A stretch of DNA of 35,489 nt from an uncultured Hungatella sp. (GTDB lineage Bacteria; Bacillota; Clostridia; Lachnospirales; Lachnospiraceae), in the NCBI GenBank assembly GCA_910577935.1, contig CAJTOT010000032.1, positions 1 through 35,489 on the forward strand, given 5' to 3'. The notes under the pieces are model-generated. The model had not been told where the DNA came from. It searched no databases and worked only from the letters and a program-made list of their open reading frames with translations. A program made the translations under genes and the position numbers. Below, piece by piece: positions 22,967 to 31,704 of the stretch; the stretch's first letter is position 1, and every line of letters starts with the position of its first letter.

Positions 22967-25540
22967 ATGGATTATTCGAGAGAGCTTTTTAAAAAGGGCG
23001 GCGAGGGTGCTGCGGCCGTCGGGGACCGCAGACAGCGCAGTGATATGCAGAGCGTCCAGAATCTGGAGACTGTCATCAACGAAGGGCTCCGGGTCGCCCT
23101 GCTGGAGGAGACCCCGGACCAGTCGCTGGAGGTGCTTTTGGAGCATCTGGGTAAAGCTCTGAGCGGAGAACGGACCTATATATTTGAAAAAAATGAATCC
23201 GGGTGCGATGACAATACCTATGAGTGGACGGCCGGCGGTGTGGAGCCGGAGAAGGAAAACCTTCAGAATGTTCCCCCGGAAGTGTGCGCCGGCTGGTATC
23301 GGAATTTCAGCATCGGCAAACATATCGTCATCGGGAGCCTGGAAGATATCCGGGAGACAGACCCCCTTCCCTATGAGAATCTGAAGCGGCAGAATATCCA
23401 CTCTCTCGTAGTGGTTCCTCTCTATGACGGCAAAAAGATCATCGGCTTTTACGGTGTGGACAACCCTCCTGTGAAGCTTCTGGAATACGCGTCCAACATG
23501 CTCCAGACTGCCGCATACTTTATTGTGTCCTCTCTGAAAAGGCGGAATTTGTTCCGTGAGCTTCAAAAGCGGAGCTATAACGTTCTTCAGGCTCTCAGCG
23601 TGGACTATCTGAGCATCTGTCAGGTGAACCTGGATACCGGCGAGTGCGAGATATACCGAAACAGCGGGCTGATGAACATGGATAGGGCCTTCTGTTTTGA
23701 GGAGGGGTATGAGGCGGCTATGGAGCGGTATATTTCCCGGTATGTGGTTCCCCGGTATCAGGAGCAGCTTCGCGCCGTGACAAAAAGAGACTATGTGCTG
23801 GCCCAGCTGAAGGAAAAGAAAAAGTTCTCTGTCCGATACCAGGTAAAAGACAGTCCGTCAGGCTTAAAACATCTGGAAATCCATTTTTCTGCCACGGAGA
23901 AGACGGAGGAGGAGCACTGCGCGATCTTTGCCCAGCGGGACATCAACGCCGTGGTGGAGCAGGAAGAGAAGTACAAGCTGGAGACGAGGCGGAATCTGGA
24001 GGATATTCTGGAGGGAGCAAAGACCGGCATCTGGGCCATGGAGCTGGAAGAGGGCAGCCAGCCCAGGCTGTACGCGGACCGGACTATGAAGATTCTCATG
24101 GGAATACAAGATGATATAGAGCCGGAGGAGTGTCATCGGCGATGGTTTGAAAATATTGATCCGGACTATGTGGATATGGTAAAAGAGGCGGTGCAGGAGA
24201 TACTGGAAACCGGGCGTTCCGAAGTGATTTATCCATGGAACCATCCGAGGCTTGGGAAAATATATGTCCGCTGCGGCGGAGTGCCGGACAAGAACTTCAA
24301 AAAGCCAGGGGCCTGCCTGAACGGGTATCATCAGGACATCACAGAGGTCATGATGACAAAAAAGAAGCAGGAGCAGGCCATTATGGAGCTTTTGGAGAAG
24401 GTCAGAAAGGCAAATTCGGCAAAGAGCGAATTTCTCTCCCACATGTCCCATGATCTGCGCACGCCTATTAACGGGATTCTGGGAATGCTGGACATCATGG
24501 AGAAGAGCCGGGACGACCTGGCGCGGCAGCAGGAATGCAGGAAGAAGATCCGCGTGTCCACAGAACATCTGCTGTCTCTGGTTAACGATGTCCTTCAGGT
24601 CAGCAGGCTGGAGAGAGGGAGGCCGGAGGGGACAGAAGAGCCCTTTGACCTTCGAGAGGCATTGGAAGACTGTGTCACAATCATGTCCCCACAGGCAGAG
24701 AAGGCTGGTATCCGGCTGGCGCTGGAGGAGGAAGGCCTGGAACATATAAGGGTGATCGGAAATTCTCTGTATCTGAAGAAAATCCTGCTGAATGTCATCG
24801 GCAACGCCCTCAAATACAACCGGCCTCAGGGCCATGTGTTTGTCCGGGCGACGGAGACTGCCTGCCAGGACAAAACCGCAACTTACTGTTTTGTGATCGA
24901 AGATACGGGAATCGGCATCGGAGAGGATTTTAAAGAGCGCATTTTTGAGCCCTTCTCCCAGGAACATCAGGACGCGAGAACCCACTATAACGGCGCTGGG
25001 CTGGGCATGTCCATCGTGAAGAAGATGGTAGACCAGATGGAGGGGACCGTGAAGGTGGACAGCCAGCTGGGCAAGGGAAGCAAGGTTCAGATCACGCTTC
25101 CCCTGAAAGTTGACGGGGCGCGGACCGGAAACGAAGAGGGGAATATAGAGAGCAGCGTTGCCGGGATGCGGGTTCTCCTGGCAGAGGACAATGAGATCAA
25201 CTGTGAGATCCTGGAATTTATGCTGAAGGAGGCAGGGGCAAAGGTGGTGACTGCCAATGACGGAAAAGCCGCCGTGGATGCGTTCGCTGCCTCGCCGCCG
25301 GGAACCTTTGACTGCGTGCTCATGGATTTGATGATGCCGGTGATGAGCGGGTATGAGGCGACCCGTGTGATTCGGGGGCTGGACCGGCCGGATGCGGAAA
25401 CCGTGCCCATCATAGCAGTGTCGGCCAACGCCTTCGAAGAGGATGTGGCGATGGCAAAGGACGCCGGGATAAGCGAACATTTGGCGAAACCGGTGGATAT
25501 GAAAAAAATGTTTAAGGTCATGAACCGGCTGAGGCGCTGA
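22967..25540 (+). CDS. Soluble hybrid sensor histidine kinase (GAF-PAS-HisKA-HATPase-REC)
   Basis: An 857-aa kinase without membrane segments or signal peptide, so it senses a cytoplasmic cue. An N-terminal GAF-like domain (about 30-190) and PAS-like region (about 340-450) precede the HisKA helix with SHMSHDLRTPINGILGML, phosphorylated H495. The ATPase domain shows LLNVIGNALKYN (N), EDTGIGIGEDF (G1) and GAGLGMSIVKKM (G2). A C-terminal receiver (about 730-857) carries D787 in VLMDLMMPVMSG and K in AKPVDMKKM. The start at 22967 has GGAGGG seven bases ahead; ATG 22952 is a weaker alternative, and ATG 22856 lies within the promoter. No response regulator gene is adjacent, so its output partner is elsewhere. 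Confidence 0.9.
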   Translation: MDYSRELFKKGGEGAAAVGDRRQRSDMQSVQNLETVINEGLRVALLEETPDQSLEVLLEHLGKALSGERTYIFEKNESGCDDNTYEWTAGGVEPEKENLQNVPPEVCAGWYRNFSIGKHIVIGSLEDIRETDPLPYENLKRQNIHSLVVVPLYDGKKIIGFYGVDNPPVKLLEYASNMLQTAAYFIVSSLKRRNLFRELQKRSYNVLQALSVDYLSICQVNLDTGECEIYRNSGLMNMDRAFCFEEGYEAAMERYISRYVVPRYQEQLRAVTKRDYVLAQLKEKKKFSVRYQVKDSPSGLKHLEIHFSATEKTEEEHCAIFAQRDINAVVEQEEKYKLETRRNLEDILEGAKTGIWAMELEEGSQPRLYADRTMKILMGIQDDIEPEECHRRWFENIDPDYVDMVKEAVQEILETGRSEVIYPWNHPRLGKIYVRCGGVPDKNFKKPGACLNGYHQDITEVMMTKKKQEQAIMELLEKVRKANSAKSEFLSHMSHDLRTPINGILGMLDIMEKSRDDLARQQECRKKIRVSTEHLLSLVNDVLQVSRLERGRPEGTEEPFDLREALEDCVTIMSPQAEKAGIRLALEEEGLEHIRVIGNSLYLKKILLNVIGNALKYNRPQGHVFVRATETACQDKTATYCFVIEDTGIGIGEDFKERIFEPFSQEHQDARTHYNGAGLGMSIVKKMVDQMEGTVKVDSQLGKGSKVQITLPLKVDGARTGNEEGNIESSVAGMRVLLAEDNEINCEILEFMLKEAGAKVVTANDGKAAVDAFAASPPGTFDCVLMDLMMPVMSGYEATRVIRGLDRPDAETVPIIAVSANAFEEDVAMAKDAGISEHLAKPVDMKKMFKVMNRLRR

Positions 25541-25552
25541 CATGACACACGC

Positions 25553-25590
25553 GAAAGGAGCCGTCCCCCGGAGTGGATTCGGCTCCTTTC
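25553..25590. terminator. Inverted repeat between convergent genes
   Basis: GAAAGGAGCCG (25553-25563) and CGGCTCCTTTC (25580-25590) form a perfect 11-bp stem around 16 bases. No clear T-run follows on either strand, but the position between the hybrid kinase and the convergent DUF4190 gene suits a terminator. Confidence 0.55.
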
Positions 25591-25609
25591 ACGCTCATAT
25601 GCAGTTTCT

Positions 25610-26152
25610 TTACTGATATAATTCTATCATTTCCTGGTACATTCTCCAGATTTCCGGGTCATTGAGCAGGTTAAAGACATATCCCAGATAGATAGTCATG
25701 CAGATGCTGCAGATGACGGAGATGATGCCCAGAACCAGCCCCGCGATGGCAAAGCCCGAGAGAGGCCTTTTTTTCTTGGAGAGAATCACCAGCACGATGG
25801 TCACAACCGCGAGGGGGAACTGGATAAAAGGTATGCAGCAGGAAACCAGGGCCAGGATTCCGAAAATCATGGAGGCGAGGGCCTGTCCGTTGCGCTGAGG
25901 CGGCTGCCCGTAAGGCTGGTTGTTCTGCCACTGTCCGCCGGACTGGTTGCTCTGCCACTGTCCGCCGGGCTGGTTCTGCTGCCACTGAGACCCGGTTCCG
26001 CCGTTTTGCCACTGTCCGCCCTGGGAAGAATTATCCGAACTGTTCCGCCAGCCGTCACTGCCGCTGCCGCCGTATGGTGAATCCGGAGATGAGGGCTGGT
26101 CGGGTCCCTCCTGTCTGTCCGGCCACTGATTTTGATCATTATATTCGCTCAT
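25610..26152 (-). CDS. DUF4190 membrane protein with Gln/Trp-rich repeats
   Basis: A 180-aa protein. The first 95 residues are disordered and rich in Q, G, S, N and P, with tandem units GGQWQNG, GSQWQQNQP, GGQWQSNQS and GGQWQNNQP. A DUF4190-like region follows (ALASMIFGILALVSCC, then two hydrophobic segments ending at about 165), with a basic KKKRP between helices. Repeat units are also visible in the DNA at about 25915-26015. Such proteins are common in gut Clostridia and of unknown function. GAAAGGAG precedes ATG 26152. Confidence 0.8.
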   Translation of the reverse strand: MSEYNDQNQWPDRQEGPDQPSSPDSPYGGSGSDGWRNSSDNSSQGGQWQNGGTGSQWQQNQPGGQWQSNQSGGQWQNNQPYGQPPQRNGQALASMIFGILALVSCCIPFIQFPLAVVTIVLVILSKKKRPLSGFAIAGLVLGIISVICSICMTIYLGYVFNLLNDPEIWRMYQEMIELYQ

Positions 26153-26191
26153 AGAAACTCCTTTCGCTGATACATATACCGATTAGAGGGT

Positions 26192-26220
26192 ATTGTAGCA
26201 CGAAAACGGGCTGCTGTCCA
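26192..26220 (-). promoter_or_regulatory. Promoter of the DUF4190 gene
   Basis: On the minus strand TGGACA (26220-26215) and TACAAT (26197-26192) are 17 bases apart, with TGC before the -10. Both hexamers match consensus at five of six positions. Confidence 0.75.
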
Positions 26221-26300
26221 GCCGAACCGCGTTGCTGTTCCCGGGAGTTGCTGTTCCCAGGTGCCGGCAGGCAGTGGCTGCCGAAGGGGAAATATCACCG

Positions 26301-26329
26301 TTGACAATCGGCGCATCATATAATAAGAT
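26301..26329 (+). promoter_or_regulatory. Promoter of the PHP phosphatase gene
   Basis: A perfect TTGACA (26301-26306) is followed after 17 bases by TAAGAT (26324-26329), about 70 bases ahead of the gene. TATAAT also occurs at 26319, but only 12 bases from the -35. Confidence 0.55.
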
Positions 26330-26401
26330 GATGCCAGGACCAAAAGGTTATATGTGACAGCCCGATAGGGCGGTGATATGCAGAAGGAGGAACATGGATC
26401 T

Positions 26402-27223
26402 ATGCTGCGGGAAGACTATCATGTACATTGCCTGAACTCTCCGGACAGCAAGGAGCCTCTGGAGATGATATGCCAGGGAGCCGTGGAGGCAGGCATCAGA
26501 GAGATTATGGTGACAGACCACTACGAGTTATTCAAAGATACGGATAAACACCCGCCTTACCGCCGGGAGTATCTTGACAAATGCGCTCAGAGTGTCCGGG
26601 AGTGCCGGGAGAAATTTGCCGGGAAGCTCCGGGTGGGGCTGGGGATTGAGCTGGGGCAGTGGCACCTGCAGCCGGAGGCGGCCGCTTTGGTCGTGAAGAA
26701 TTATCCGTTTGACTATGTCATCGGCTCCTTTCATAAGATAGACGACAGGGATTTAAAATTATTCCGCTACCAGGACATGGACTGCAAAGCATTGCTGCGC
26801 CGCTATCTGGAGGAGCTGCTTCTCATCGCTGCCCAGGGGGACTTTGACTGTATGGCTCATCTGGACTTGATTAAACGGTACGCGGCGGGCCAGGGGGTCA
26901 CCATCCGGGCGGAGGACGAGGAGGAGCTGGTGAGAGAGATCCTTAAAACCCTTGTTAAGAGGGGGAAGGGGCTGGAGGTGAACACGTCCGGCCTGCGCCA
27001 GGAAGTGAAGGAGACATTTCCCTCCGAGACGATTCTGCGGTGGTATCGGGAGGAGGGGGGGACCGTTCTCACAGTAGGTTCTGACGCCCACCGAAAGCAG
27101 GATGTGGGAGCAGGGTTTGCAGAGGCAAAAGCCCTCATATCCGCCCTGGGATTTTCGTACATCAGCCATTTTTGCCAGAGGGAGATGACTATGAAAAAGA
27201 TAGAGGGAGACGGCGGGGATTAA
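26402..27223 (+). CDS. PHP-domain phosphatase, histidinol-phosphatase (HisJ) family
   Basis: A 273-aa metal-dependent phosphoesterase. Metal-ligand motifs of the PHP fold are visible in order: DYHVHC near the N-terminus, TDHYELF, GIELGQ, SFHKIDD, AHLDLIKR and GSDAHRK near the C-terminus. These match the HisJ class that removes phosphate from L-histidinol phosphate. No other his genes are present, so a different sugar or nucleotide phosphate substrate is possible. The start at 26402 gives the usual N-terminus MLREDYHVHC and follows AAGGAGGA by 12-13 bases; ATG 26378 is an upstream in-frame alternative that would include the ribosome site. Confidence 0.82.
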   Translation: MLREDYHVHCLNSPDSKEPLEMICQGAVEAGIREIMVTDHYELFKDTDKHPPYRREYLDKCAQSVRECREKFAGKLRVGLGIELGQWHLQPEAAALVVKNYPFDYVIGSFHKIDDRDLKLFRYQDMDCKALLRRYLEELLLIAAQGDFDCMAHLDLIKRYAAGQGVTIRAEDEEELVREILKTLVKRGKGLEVNTSGLRQEVKETFPSETILRWYREEGGTVLTVGSDAHRKQDVGAGFAEAKALISALGFSYISHFCQREMTMKKIEGDGGD

Positions 27224-27242
27224 TCCCCAAGTCTCTCTTTTT
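27203..27242 (+). terminator. Two-tier terminator containing the stop codon of the PHP gene
   Basis: GGGGAT-TA-ATCCCC (27214-27227) is a perfect inner palindrome, flanked by AGGGAGAC (27204-27211) and GTCTCTCT (27231-27238), which extend the stem, then TTTT. The TAA stop at 27221-27223 lies at the apex. Confidence 0.8.
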
Positions 27243-27253
27243 CAATTACTGTC

Positions 27254-27282
27254 TAGACGCAAAAGAAGTTTCGCTATATAAT
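27254..27282 (+). promoter_or_regulatory. tex promoter
   Basis: TAGACG (27254-27259) and a perfect TATAAT (27277-27282) are 17 bases apart, about 55 bases ahead of the tex start. Confidence 0.7.
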
Positions 27283-27337
27283 GGGTAGAAGTTCCTTTGG
27301 GAAGAGAATATTAAAAAATAAAAGGAAACAGGGACAT

Positions 27338-29479
27338 ATGGATATTATAAAAGCATTGCAGCAGGAACTGAATGTGGGCCGCGGCCAGGTTGAGGCGGCG
27401 GTGAAGCTTATTGACGAGGGCAACACCATCCCATTTATCGCCCGGTACAGGAAAGAGCAGACAGGGGCTTTGAATGACGAGGTCCTGAGAAATCTGGACG
27501 AGCGGCTCAAGTATCTGAGAAACCTGGAGGAGAAGAAAGAGCAGGTGATCTCGTCCATCAGGGAGCAGGAGAAGCTGACACCGGAGCTGGAGCGTCAGAT
27601 TCTGGATGCCGCCACCCTGGTGGCGGTGGAGGATCTGTACCGCCCCTACCGTCCCAAGAGGAGAACCAGGGCAACCATCGCCCAGGAGAAGGGGCTGGGG
27701 CCTCTGGCGGATTTCATCGCCCTGCAGATGGCCAAGGAGCCGCTGGAGAAAACGGCGCTGGAATATGTATCGGAAGAAAAGGAAGTGGCTTCTGTCCAGG
27801 AGGCTCTGGCGGGGGCCGGGGACATTCTGGCGGAGCGGATTTCCGACGAGGCAAAGTACCGTACTTATATCAGAAATCTTACTATGGAGGAGGGGACGAT
27901 CCAGTCCTCCGCCAAGGACGAAAAGGCAGAGTCTGTGTACGAGATGTACTACAGCTACGAGGAGTCCCTGAAAAAGGCGGCAGGACACAGGGTTCTGGCG
28001 CTGAACCGGGGGGAGAAGGAGAAGGTCCTCACGGTGAAGATCGGGGCTCCGGAGGAGGAGATTGTCCGCTACCTGGAGAGACAGGTGATTGTCAGGGATA
28101 ACCCTTACACTACGCCGGCGCTGAAGGCGGCGGCTGAGGACAGCTACAAGCGCCTCATCGGGCCTGCCATCGAGCGGGAGATCCGGAACCAGCTGACAGA
28201 GGCGGCGGAGGACGGCGCCATCAAGGTATTCGGAAAGAACCTGGAGCAGCTTCTCATGCAGCCGCCGATCACGGGACAGGTGGTTCTGGGCTGGGACCCG
28301 GCTTTCAGAACGGGCTGCAAGCTGGCCGTGGTGGACGCCACAGGGAAGGTGCTGGACACGGTGGTCATCTACCCCACGGCGCCTCAGAACAAGGTGGCGG
28401 AGGCCAAGGCGGTACTGAAAAAGCTGATCAGCAAATATAAGATTTCTCTCATCTCCGTGGGAAACGGCACCGCCTCCAGGGAGTCGGAGCAGGTGATTGT
28501 GGAACTCTTGAAGGAGATACCGGAGAAGGTGCGGTATATCATCGTCAACGAGGCGGGGGCGTCGGTGTACTCCGCCAGCAAGCTGGCGACGGAAGAATTT
28601 CCCAATTTTGACGTGGGGCAGAGAAGCGCCGCCTCCATCGCGAGACGCCTTCAGGACCCGTTGGCAGAGCTGGTGAAAATCGATCCCAAATCCATCGGGG
28701 TGGGCCAGTACCAGCACGACATGAACCAGAAGCATTTGGGGGAGGCGCTCCAGGGCGTGGTGGAGGACTGCGTCAACAAAGTGGGAGTGGACTTGAACAC
28801 TGCGTCGGCGCCCCTTCTGGAATATATTTCCGGCATCAGCAAAACCCTGGCGAAGAATATTGTGGCCTACAGGGAGGAGAACGGCGCGTTCCGGAGCAGA
28901 AACCAGCTTCTGAAGGTGGCCAAGCTGGGGCCGAAGGCATACCAGCAGTGCGCGGGATTTATGCGGATACAGGGCGGAACGAATCCCCTGGACGGAACCA
29001 GCGTCCACCCGGAGAGCTACGAGGCGGCGGAAAATCTCTTAAAAAAGATGGGATGCAGGCCGGAGGAGATCGGGGCCGGGGGCTTAAAGGGAATCGGAAA
29101 GAAGATCAGGGACTACAAGGCCCTGGCTGATGAGCTGGGAATCGGAGAACTGACTCTTAAGGATATTGTCGGCGAACTTGAGAAGCCGGCGAGAGATCCC
29201 AGAGACGAGATGCCGGGGCCCATACTGCGGACAGATGTCATGGACATGAAAGACCTGACTCCCGGGATGGTGCTTAAAGGGACGGTGCGCAATGTCATTG
29301 ATTTCGGGGCCTTTGTGGATATCGGGGTTCACCAGGACGGGCTGGTACATATCTCCCAGATGTCGGACAGATATATCAAACACCCCATGGAGGTGGTCAG
29401 CGTGGGGGATATTGTAGAGGTAAAGGTACTCAGCGTAGACGTGGCGAAAAAGAGGATCGCCCTTACGATGAAAGGATAG
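27338..29479 (+). CDS. tex: Tex family transcription accessory protein
   Basis: A 713-aa nucleic-acid-binding protein. The order is an N-terminal helical Tex domain (DEGNTIPFIARYRKEQTGAL), a YqgF/RNase-H-like domain (VVLGWDPAFRTGCKLAVVDA), helix-hairpin-helix segments (ISKTLAKNIVAYREENGAF, then RNQLLKVAKLGPKAYQQCAG), and a C-terminal S1 RNA-binding domain from about 645 (GMVLKGTVRNVIDFGAFVDI). All domains look intact and the length is normal. The start at 27338 follows AGGAAACAGGG; the open frame from 27281 begins inside the promoter -10 and is rejected. It heads a run of genes reading the same way. Confidence 0.95.
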   Translation: MDIIKALQQELNVGRGQVEAAVKLIDEGNTIPFIARYRKEQTGALNDEVLRNLDERLKYLRNLEEKKEQVISSIREQEKLTPELERQILDAATLVAVEDLYRPYRPKRRTRATIAQEKGLGPLADFIALQMAKEPLEKTALEYVSEEKEVASVQEALAGAGDILAERISDEAKYRTYIRNLTMEEGTIQSSAKDEKAESVYEMYYSYEESLKKAAGHRVLALNRGEKEKVLTVKIGAPEEEIVRYLERQVIVRDNPYTTPALKAAAEDSYKRLIGPAIEREIRNQLTEAAEDGAIKVFGKNLEQLLMQPPITGQVVLGWDPAFRTGCKLAVVDATGKVLDTVVIYPTAPQNKVAEAKAVLKKLISKYKISLISVGNGTASRESEQVIVELLKEIPEKVRYIIVNEAGASVYSASKLATEEFPNFDVGQRSAASIARRLQDPLAELVKIDPKSIGVGQYQHDMNQKHLGEALQGVVEDCVNKVGVDLNTASAPLLEYISGISKTLAKNIVAYREENGAFRSRNQLLKVAKLGPKAYQQCAGFMRIQGGTNPLDGTSVHPESYEAAENLLKKMGCRPEEIGAGGLKGIGKKIRDYKALADELGIGELTLKDIVGELEKPARDPRDEMPGPILRTDVMDMKDLTPGMVLKGTVRNVIDFGAFVDIGVHQDGLVHISQMSDRYIKHPMEVVSVGDIVEVKVLSVDVAKKRIALTMKG

Positions 29480-29487
29480 GTGGGGAC

Positions 29488-29994
29488 ATGGCGAAGGGAC
29501 AGACATTTCAGTTTCACATACAGGTGGAGGCGGGAGATCTGTGGAGATTTTCCATGTATCACGCCAACAAAGGGTATCTGGGCATTTTTAATGTCCTGTT
29601 TACCCTGGCCTCCCTCTATCTTCTGGTGACTAAGTGGACCAGTTCCACCATGGCCTACAGGCTTCTCCTTCTGGTGTGTGTTCTGATGTTTACGGTGTGG
29701 CAACCGGGGCTTCTCTTTCTGAAAGCCATGAAGCAGGCGAAGAATCAGCGGCTGAAGGCTCCCATGGACATGACATTTACAAAAGAAGGCTTTGTGGTGG
29801 CCCAGGGCGAGGAATCCATGAAGGTCACATGGGATCAGATCGGCAGAGCGGTGGGGATTCCGGGAGAGTATATCCTGTACATGGGGCGGATGAGAGCTTA
29901 TCTTCTTCCTGACCGGGTGATGGGGGAAGAGAAGGCGAAGTTCGGGGAGTTTCTCCGGGAAACCCTGCCCGGGGAAAGGCTTAAGAGGGTGTAG
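29488..29994 (+). CDS. YcxB-like membrane protein
   Basis: A 168-aa protein with two membrane helices, at about 30-50 (YLGIFNVLFTLASLYLLVTK) and 56-78 (AYRLLLLVCVLMFTVWQPGL), then a cytoplasmic PH-like/YcxB-type domain (MTFTKEGFVVAQGEESMKVT, then YILYMGRMRAYLLPDRVM). Function of the family is unknown. It starts eight bases after tex and ends two bases before tsaE, so it is embedded in the same transcript. GGTGGGG is the ribosome site. Confidence 0.8.
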   Translation: MAKGQTFQFHIQVEAGDLWRFSMYHANKGYLGIFNVLFTLASLYLLVTKWTSSTMAYRLLLLVCVLMFTVWQPGLLFLKAMKQAKNQRLKAPMDMTFTKEGFVVAQGEESMKVTWDQIGRAVGIPGEYILYMGRMRAYLLPDRVMGEEKAKFGEFLRETLPGERLKRV

Positions 29995-29996
29995 AG

Positions 29997-30425
29997 ATGG
30001 TTTATGAGACGTGGAAGCCGGAGGAGACATACGAGCTGGGAGAGAGGCTGGGGCGGGAAGCTGCTCCGGGGATGATCTACTGCCTGGAGGGAGACCTGGG
30101 GACGGGAAAGACCGTGTTCACCCAGGGATTTGCCAGAGGGCTGGGAGTGGAAGGACCGGTGAACAGCCCCACCTTCACCATCCTCCAGCAGTACGAGGAC
30201 GGAAGGCTGCCTCTGTACCACTTTGACGTGTACCGCATCGGCGACGTGGAGGAGATGGAGGAGATCGGGTACGAGGACTGCTTTTACGGCCAGGGGGTCT
30301 GCCTGGTGGAGTGGCCGTCCCTGGTGCGGGAGATTCTCCCTGAGGAAGCCCTGTGGATTTATATAGAAAAGGATCTGGAGAAAGGGTTCGACTACCGGAA
30401 AATCACTGTGGAAGAAAGGCGGTAA
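29997..30425 (+). CDS. tsaE: tRNA t6A synthesis ATPase TsaE
   Basis: A 142-aa P-loop ATPase that works with TsaB and TsaD to make N6-threonylcarbamoyladenosine at position 37 of ANN-decoding tRNAs. Walker A GDLGTGKT is at residues 32-39, and the family motifs NSPTFTILQQY and YHFDVYRIG follow, then VEWPSLV. It starts two bases after the YcxB-like gene and ends two bases before tsaB. Confidence 0.95.
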   Translation: MVYETWKPEETYELGERLGREAAPGMIYCLEGDLGTGKTVFTQGFARGLGVEGPVNSPTFTILQQYEDGRLPLYHFDVYRIGDVEEMEEIGYEDCFYGQGVCLVEWPSLVREILPEEALWIYIEKDLEKGFDYRKITVEERR

Positions 30426-30427
30426 TT

Positions 30428-31138
30428 ATGAAAATACTGGGAATCGAAAGTTCGTCTCTGGTGGCGTCGGTGGCGGTGGTGACTGATGATATTCTCACCG
30501 CGGAGTACACGGTCAATTTTAAAAAGACTCATTCTCAGACGCTGCTTCCGATGATTGACCAGGTTATGAACATGCTGGAGATGGAGCCGGCTGACTTAGA
30601 CGCCATCGCCGTGGCAGGAGGTCCGGGATCATTTACAGGGCTCCGAATCGGCGGGGCTACGGCGAAAGGGCTGGGTCTGGCTCTCAAAAAGCCCTTGATT
30701 CACGTTCCCACAGTGGATGCCATGGCCTGCAATCTGTGGGGCAGCAAGGCGCTGGTGTGCCCTGTCATGGACGCCAGGCGCAATCAGGTTTATACAGGCC
30801 TGTACCATGTGGGGGGGAGTCTGGAGATTGTGAAGGCTCAGTGCGCCATGGACATGGGAGAGCTCATCGCGTGTCTCAATGACATAGGAGAGCCGGTGAT
30901 ATTTCTGGGAGACGGAGTGTCCGTGTGCCGCAGACAGATAGAAGAACAGATGAGGACGGAATTTTCCTTTGCCCCGGCTTCCCACAACCGGCAGAGAGCG
31001 GCGTCGGTGGCGGCTCTTGCCGTGGAATACTACAAAAAAGGACTGTTTGAGGATGCGGCTGATTTTGTGCCGGATTATCTGCGGAAATCTCAGGCAGAAC
31101 GGGAAAGAGAGGAGCAGAATGGTCAGGTGGATGCATAA
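30428..31138 (+). CDS. tsaB: tRNA t6A synthesis scaffold protein TsaB
   Basis: A 236-aa ASKHA-fold protein that pairs with TsaD. The N-terminal ILGIESSSLVASVAVV and the AVAGGPGSFTGLRIGGATAK motif are diagnostic, as is PVMDARRNQVYTGLY. It lacks the metal-binding histidines of TsaD, as expected. The start at 30428, two bases after tsaE, gives the usual N-terminus. The gene ends 20 bases inside rimI. Confidence 0.95.
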   Translation: MKILGIESSSLVASVAVVTDDILTAEYTVNFKKTHSQTLLPMIDQVMNMLEMEPADLDAIAVAGGPGSFTGLRIGGATAKGLGLALKKPLIHVPTVDAMACNLWGSKALVCPVMDARRNQVYTGLYHVGGSLEIVKAQCAMDMGELIACLNDIGEPVIFLGDGVSVCRRQIEEQMRTEFSFAPASHNRQRAASVAALAVEYYKKGLFEDAADFVPDYLRKSQAEREREEQNGQVDA

Positions 31139-31553
31139 AGACGACCTGGATGCGGTGGCAGAACTGGAACAGCTGTCATTTTCCGTGCCGTGGTCCTACA
31201 AGACTCTGAAAGAGGGCCTGTCCAACGGTTTAGACCTATACCTGGTGTGGGAGGAAAACGGAATCGCGGCGGCTTATGTCAATTTCAGAATCCTGGCAGG
31301 GGAGGGGGAGATTGAGCGCGTGGCGGTTCATCCCCTCTTTCGGGGCCGCGGATTCGGCAGAAAATTGATGGATGCCGTGGCAGAATATACCAGCAGCCAG
31401 GGGGTCACGGAGATCACCCTGGAGGTGCGTTCAGGCAACCAGACCGCCATAAACTTGTATGAATCCTGCGGTTTCGTGAGAGAGGCCGTGAGAAAGGACT
31501 ATTACAGAGAGCCTGTAGAAGATGCCATCATCATGTGGCGCCGTCCTGCATGA
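31119..31553 (+). CDS. rimI: Ribosomal protein S18 alanine N-acetyltransferase family protein
   Basis: A 144-aa GNAT acetyltransferase. The acetyl-CoA loop reads RVAVHPLFRGRGFGRKLMDA, with LEVRSGNQTAINLYESCGF as the conserved C-terminal block. Placement directly after tsaB, overlapping it by 20 bases, is the classical tsaE-tsaB-rimI order. The start at 31119 has GAGAGGAG just upstream. Substrate may be S18 or other N-termini. The longer open frame to 30969 lies inside tsaB and is not used. Confidence 0.92.
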   Translation: MVRWMHKDDLDAVAELEQLSFSVPWSYKTLKEGLSNGLDLYLVWEENGIAAAYVNFRILAGEGEIERVAVHPLFRGRGFGRKLMDAVAEYTSSQGVTEITLEVRSGNQTAINLYESCGFVREAVRKDYYREPVEDAIIMWRRPA

Positions 31554-31565
31554 AACATTTTCCAC

Positions 31566-31594
31566 TTAAAAATCACCTAGAAACCATTTATAAT
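31566..31594 (+). promoter_or_regulatory. Promoter of the small zinc-ribbon gene
   Basis: TTAAAA (31566-31571) and a perfect TATAAT (31589-31594) are 17 bases apart, about 110 bases upstream of the gene. Confidence 0.5.
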
Positions 31595-31704
31595 GTAGGG
31601 GTATCCACCAGGGTGCCGCCTCCTTTATCCTCAACCCTGTATGAGCGGGACAGTGGGTGAAGACACTCTGAGGAAAATGTGGAATCAAGAAAGGTGAGAA
31701 TGAG

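Noticed and set aside
23864..25543. 559-codon minus-strand open frame opposite the hybrid kinase
   Set aside because: It mirrors a gene with clear kinase motifs, has histidine-rich low-information sequence typical of an antisense shadow, and has no ribosome site.
27311..29008. 565-codon minus-strand open frame opposite tex
   Set aside because: Antisense shadow of a GC-rich conserved gene; no recognisable domain.
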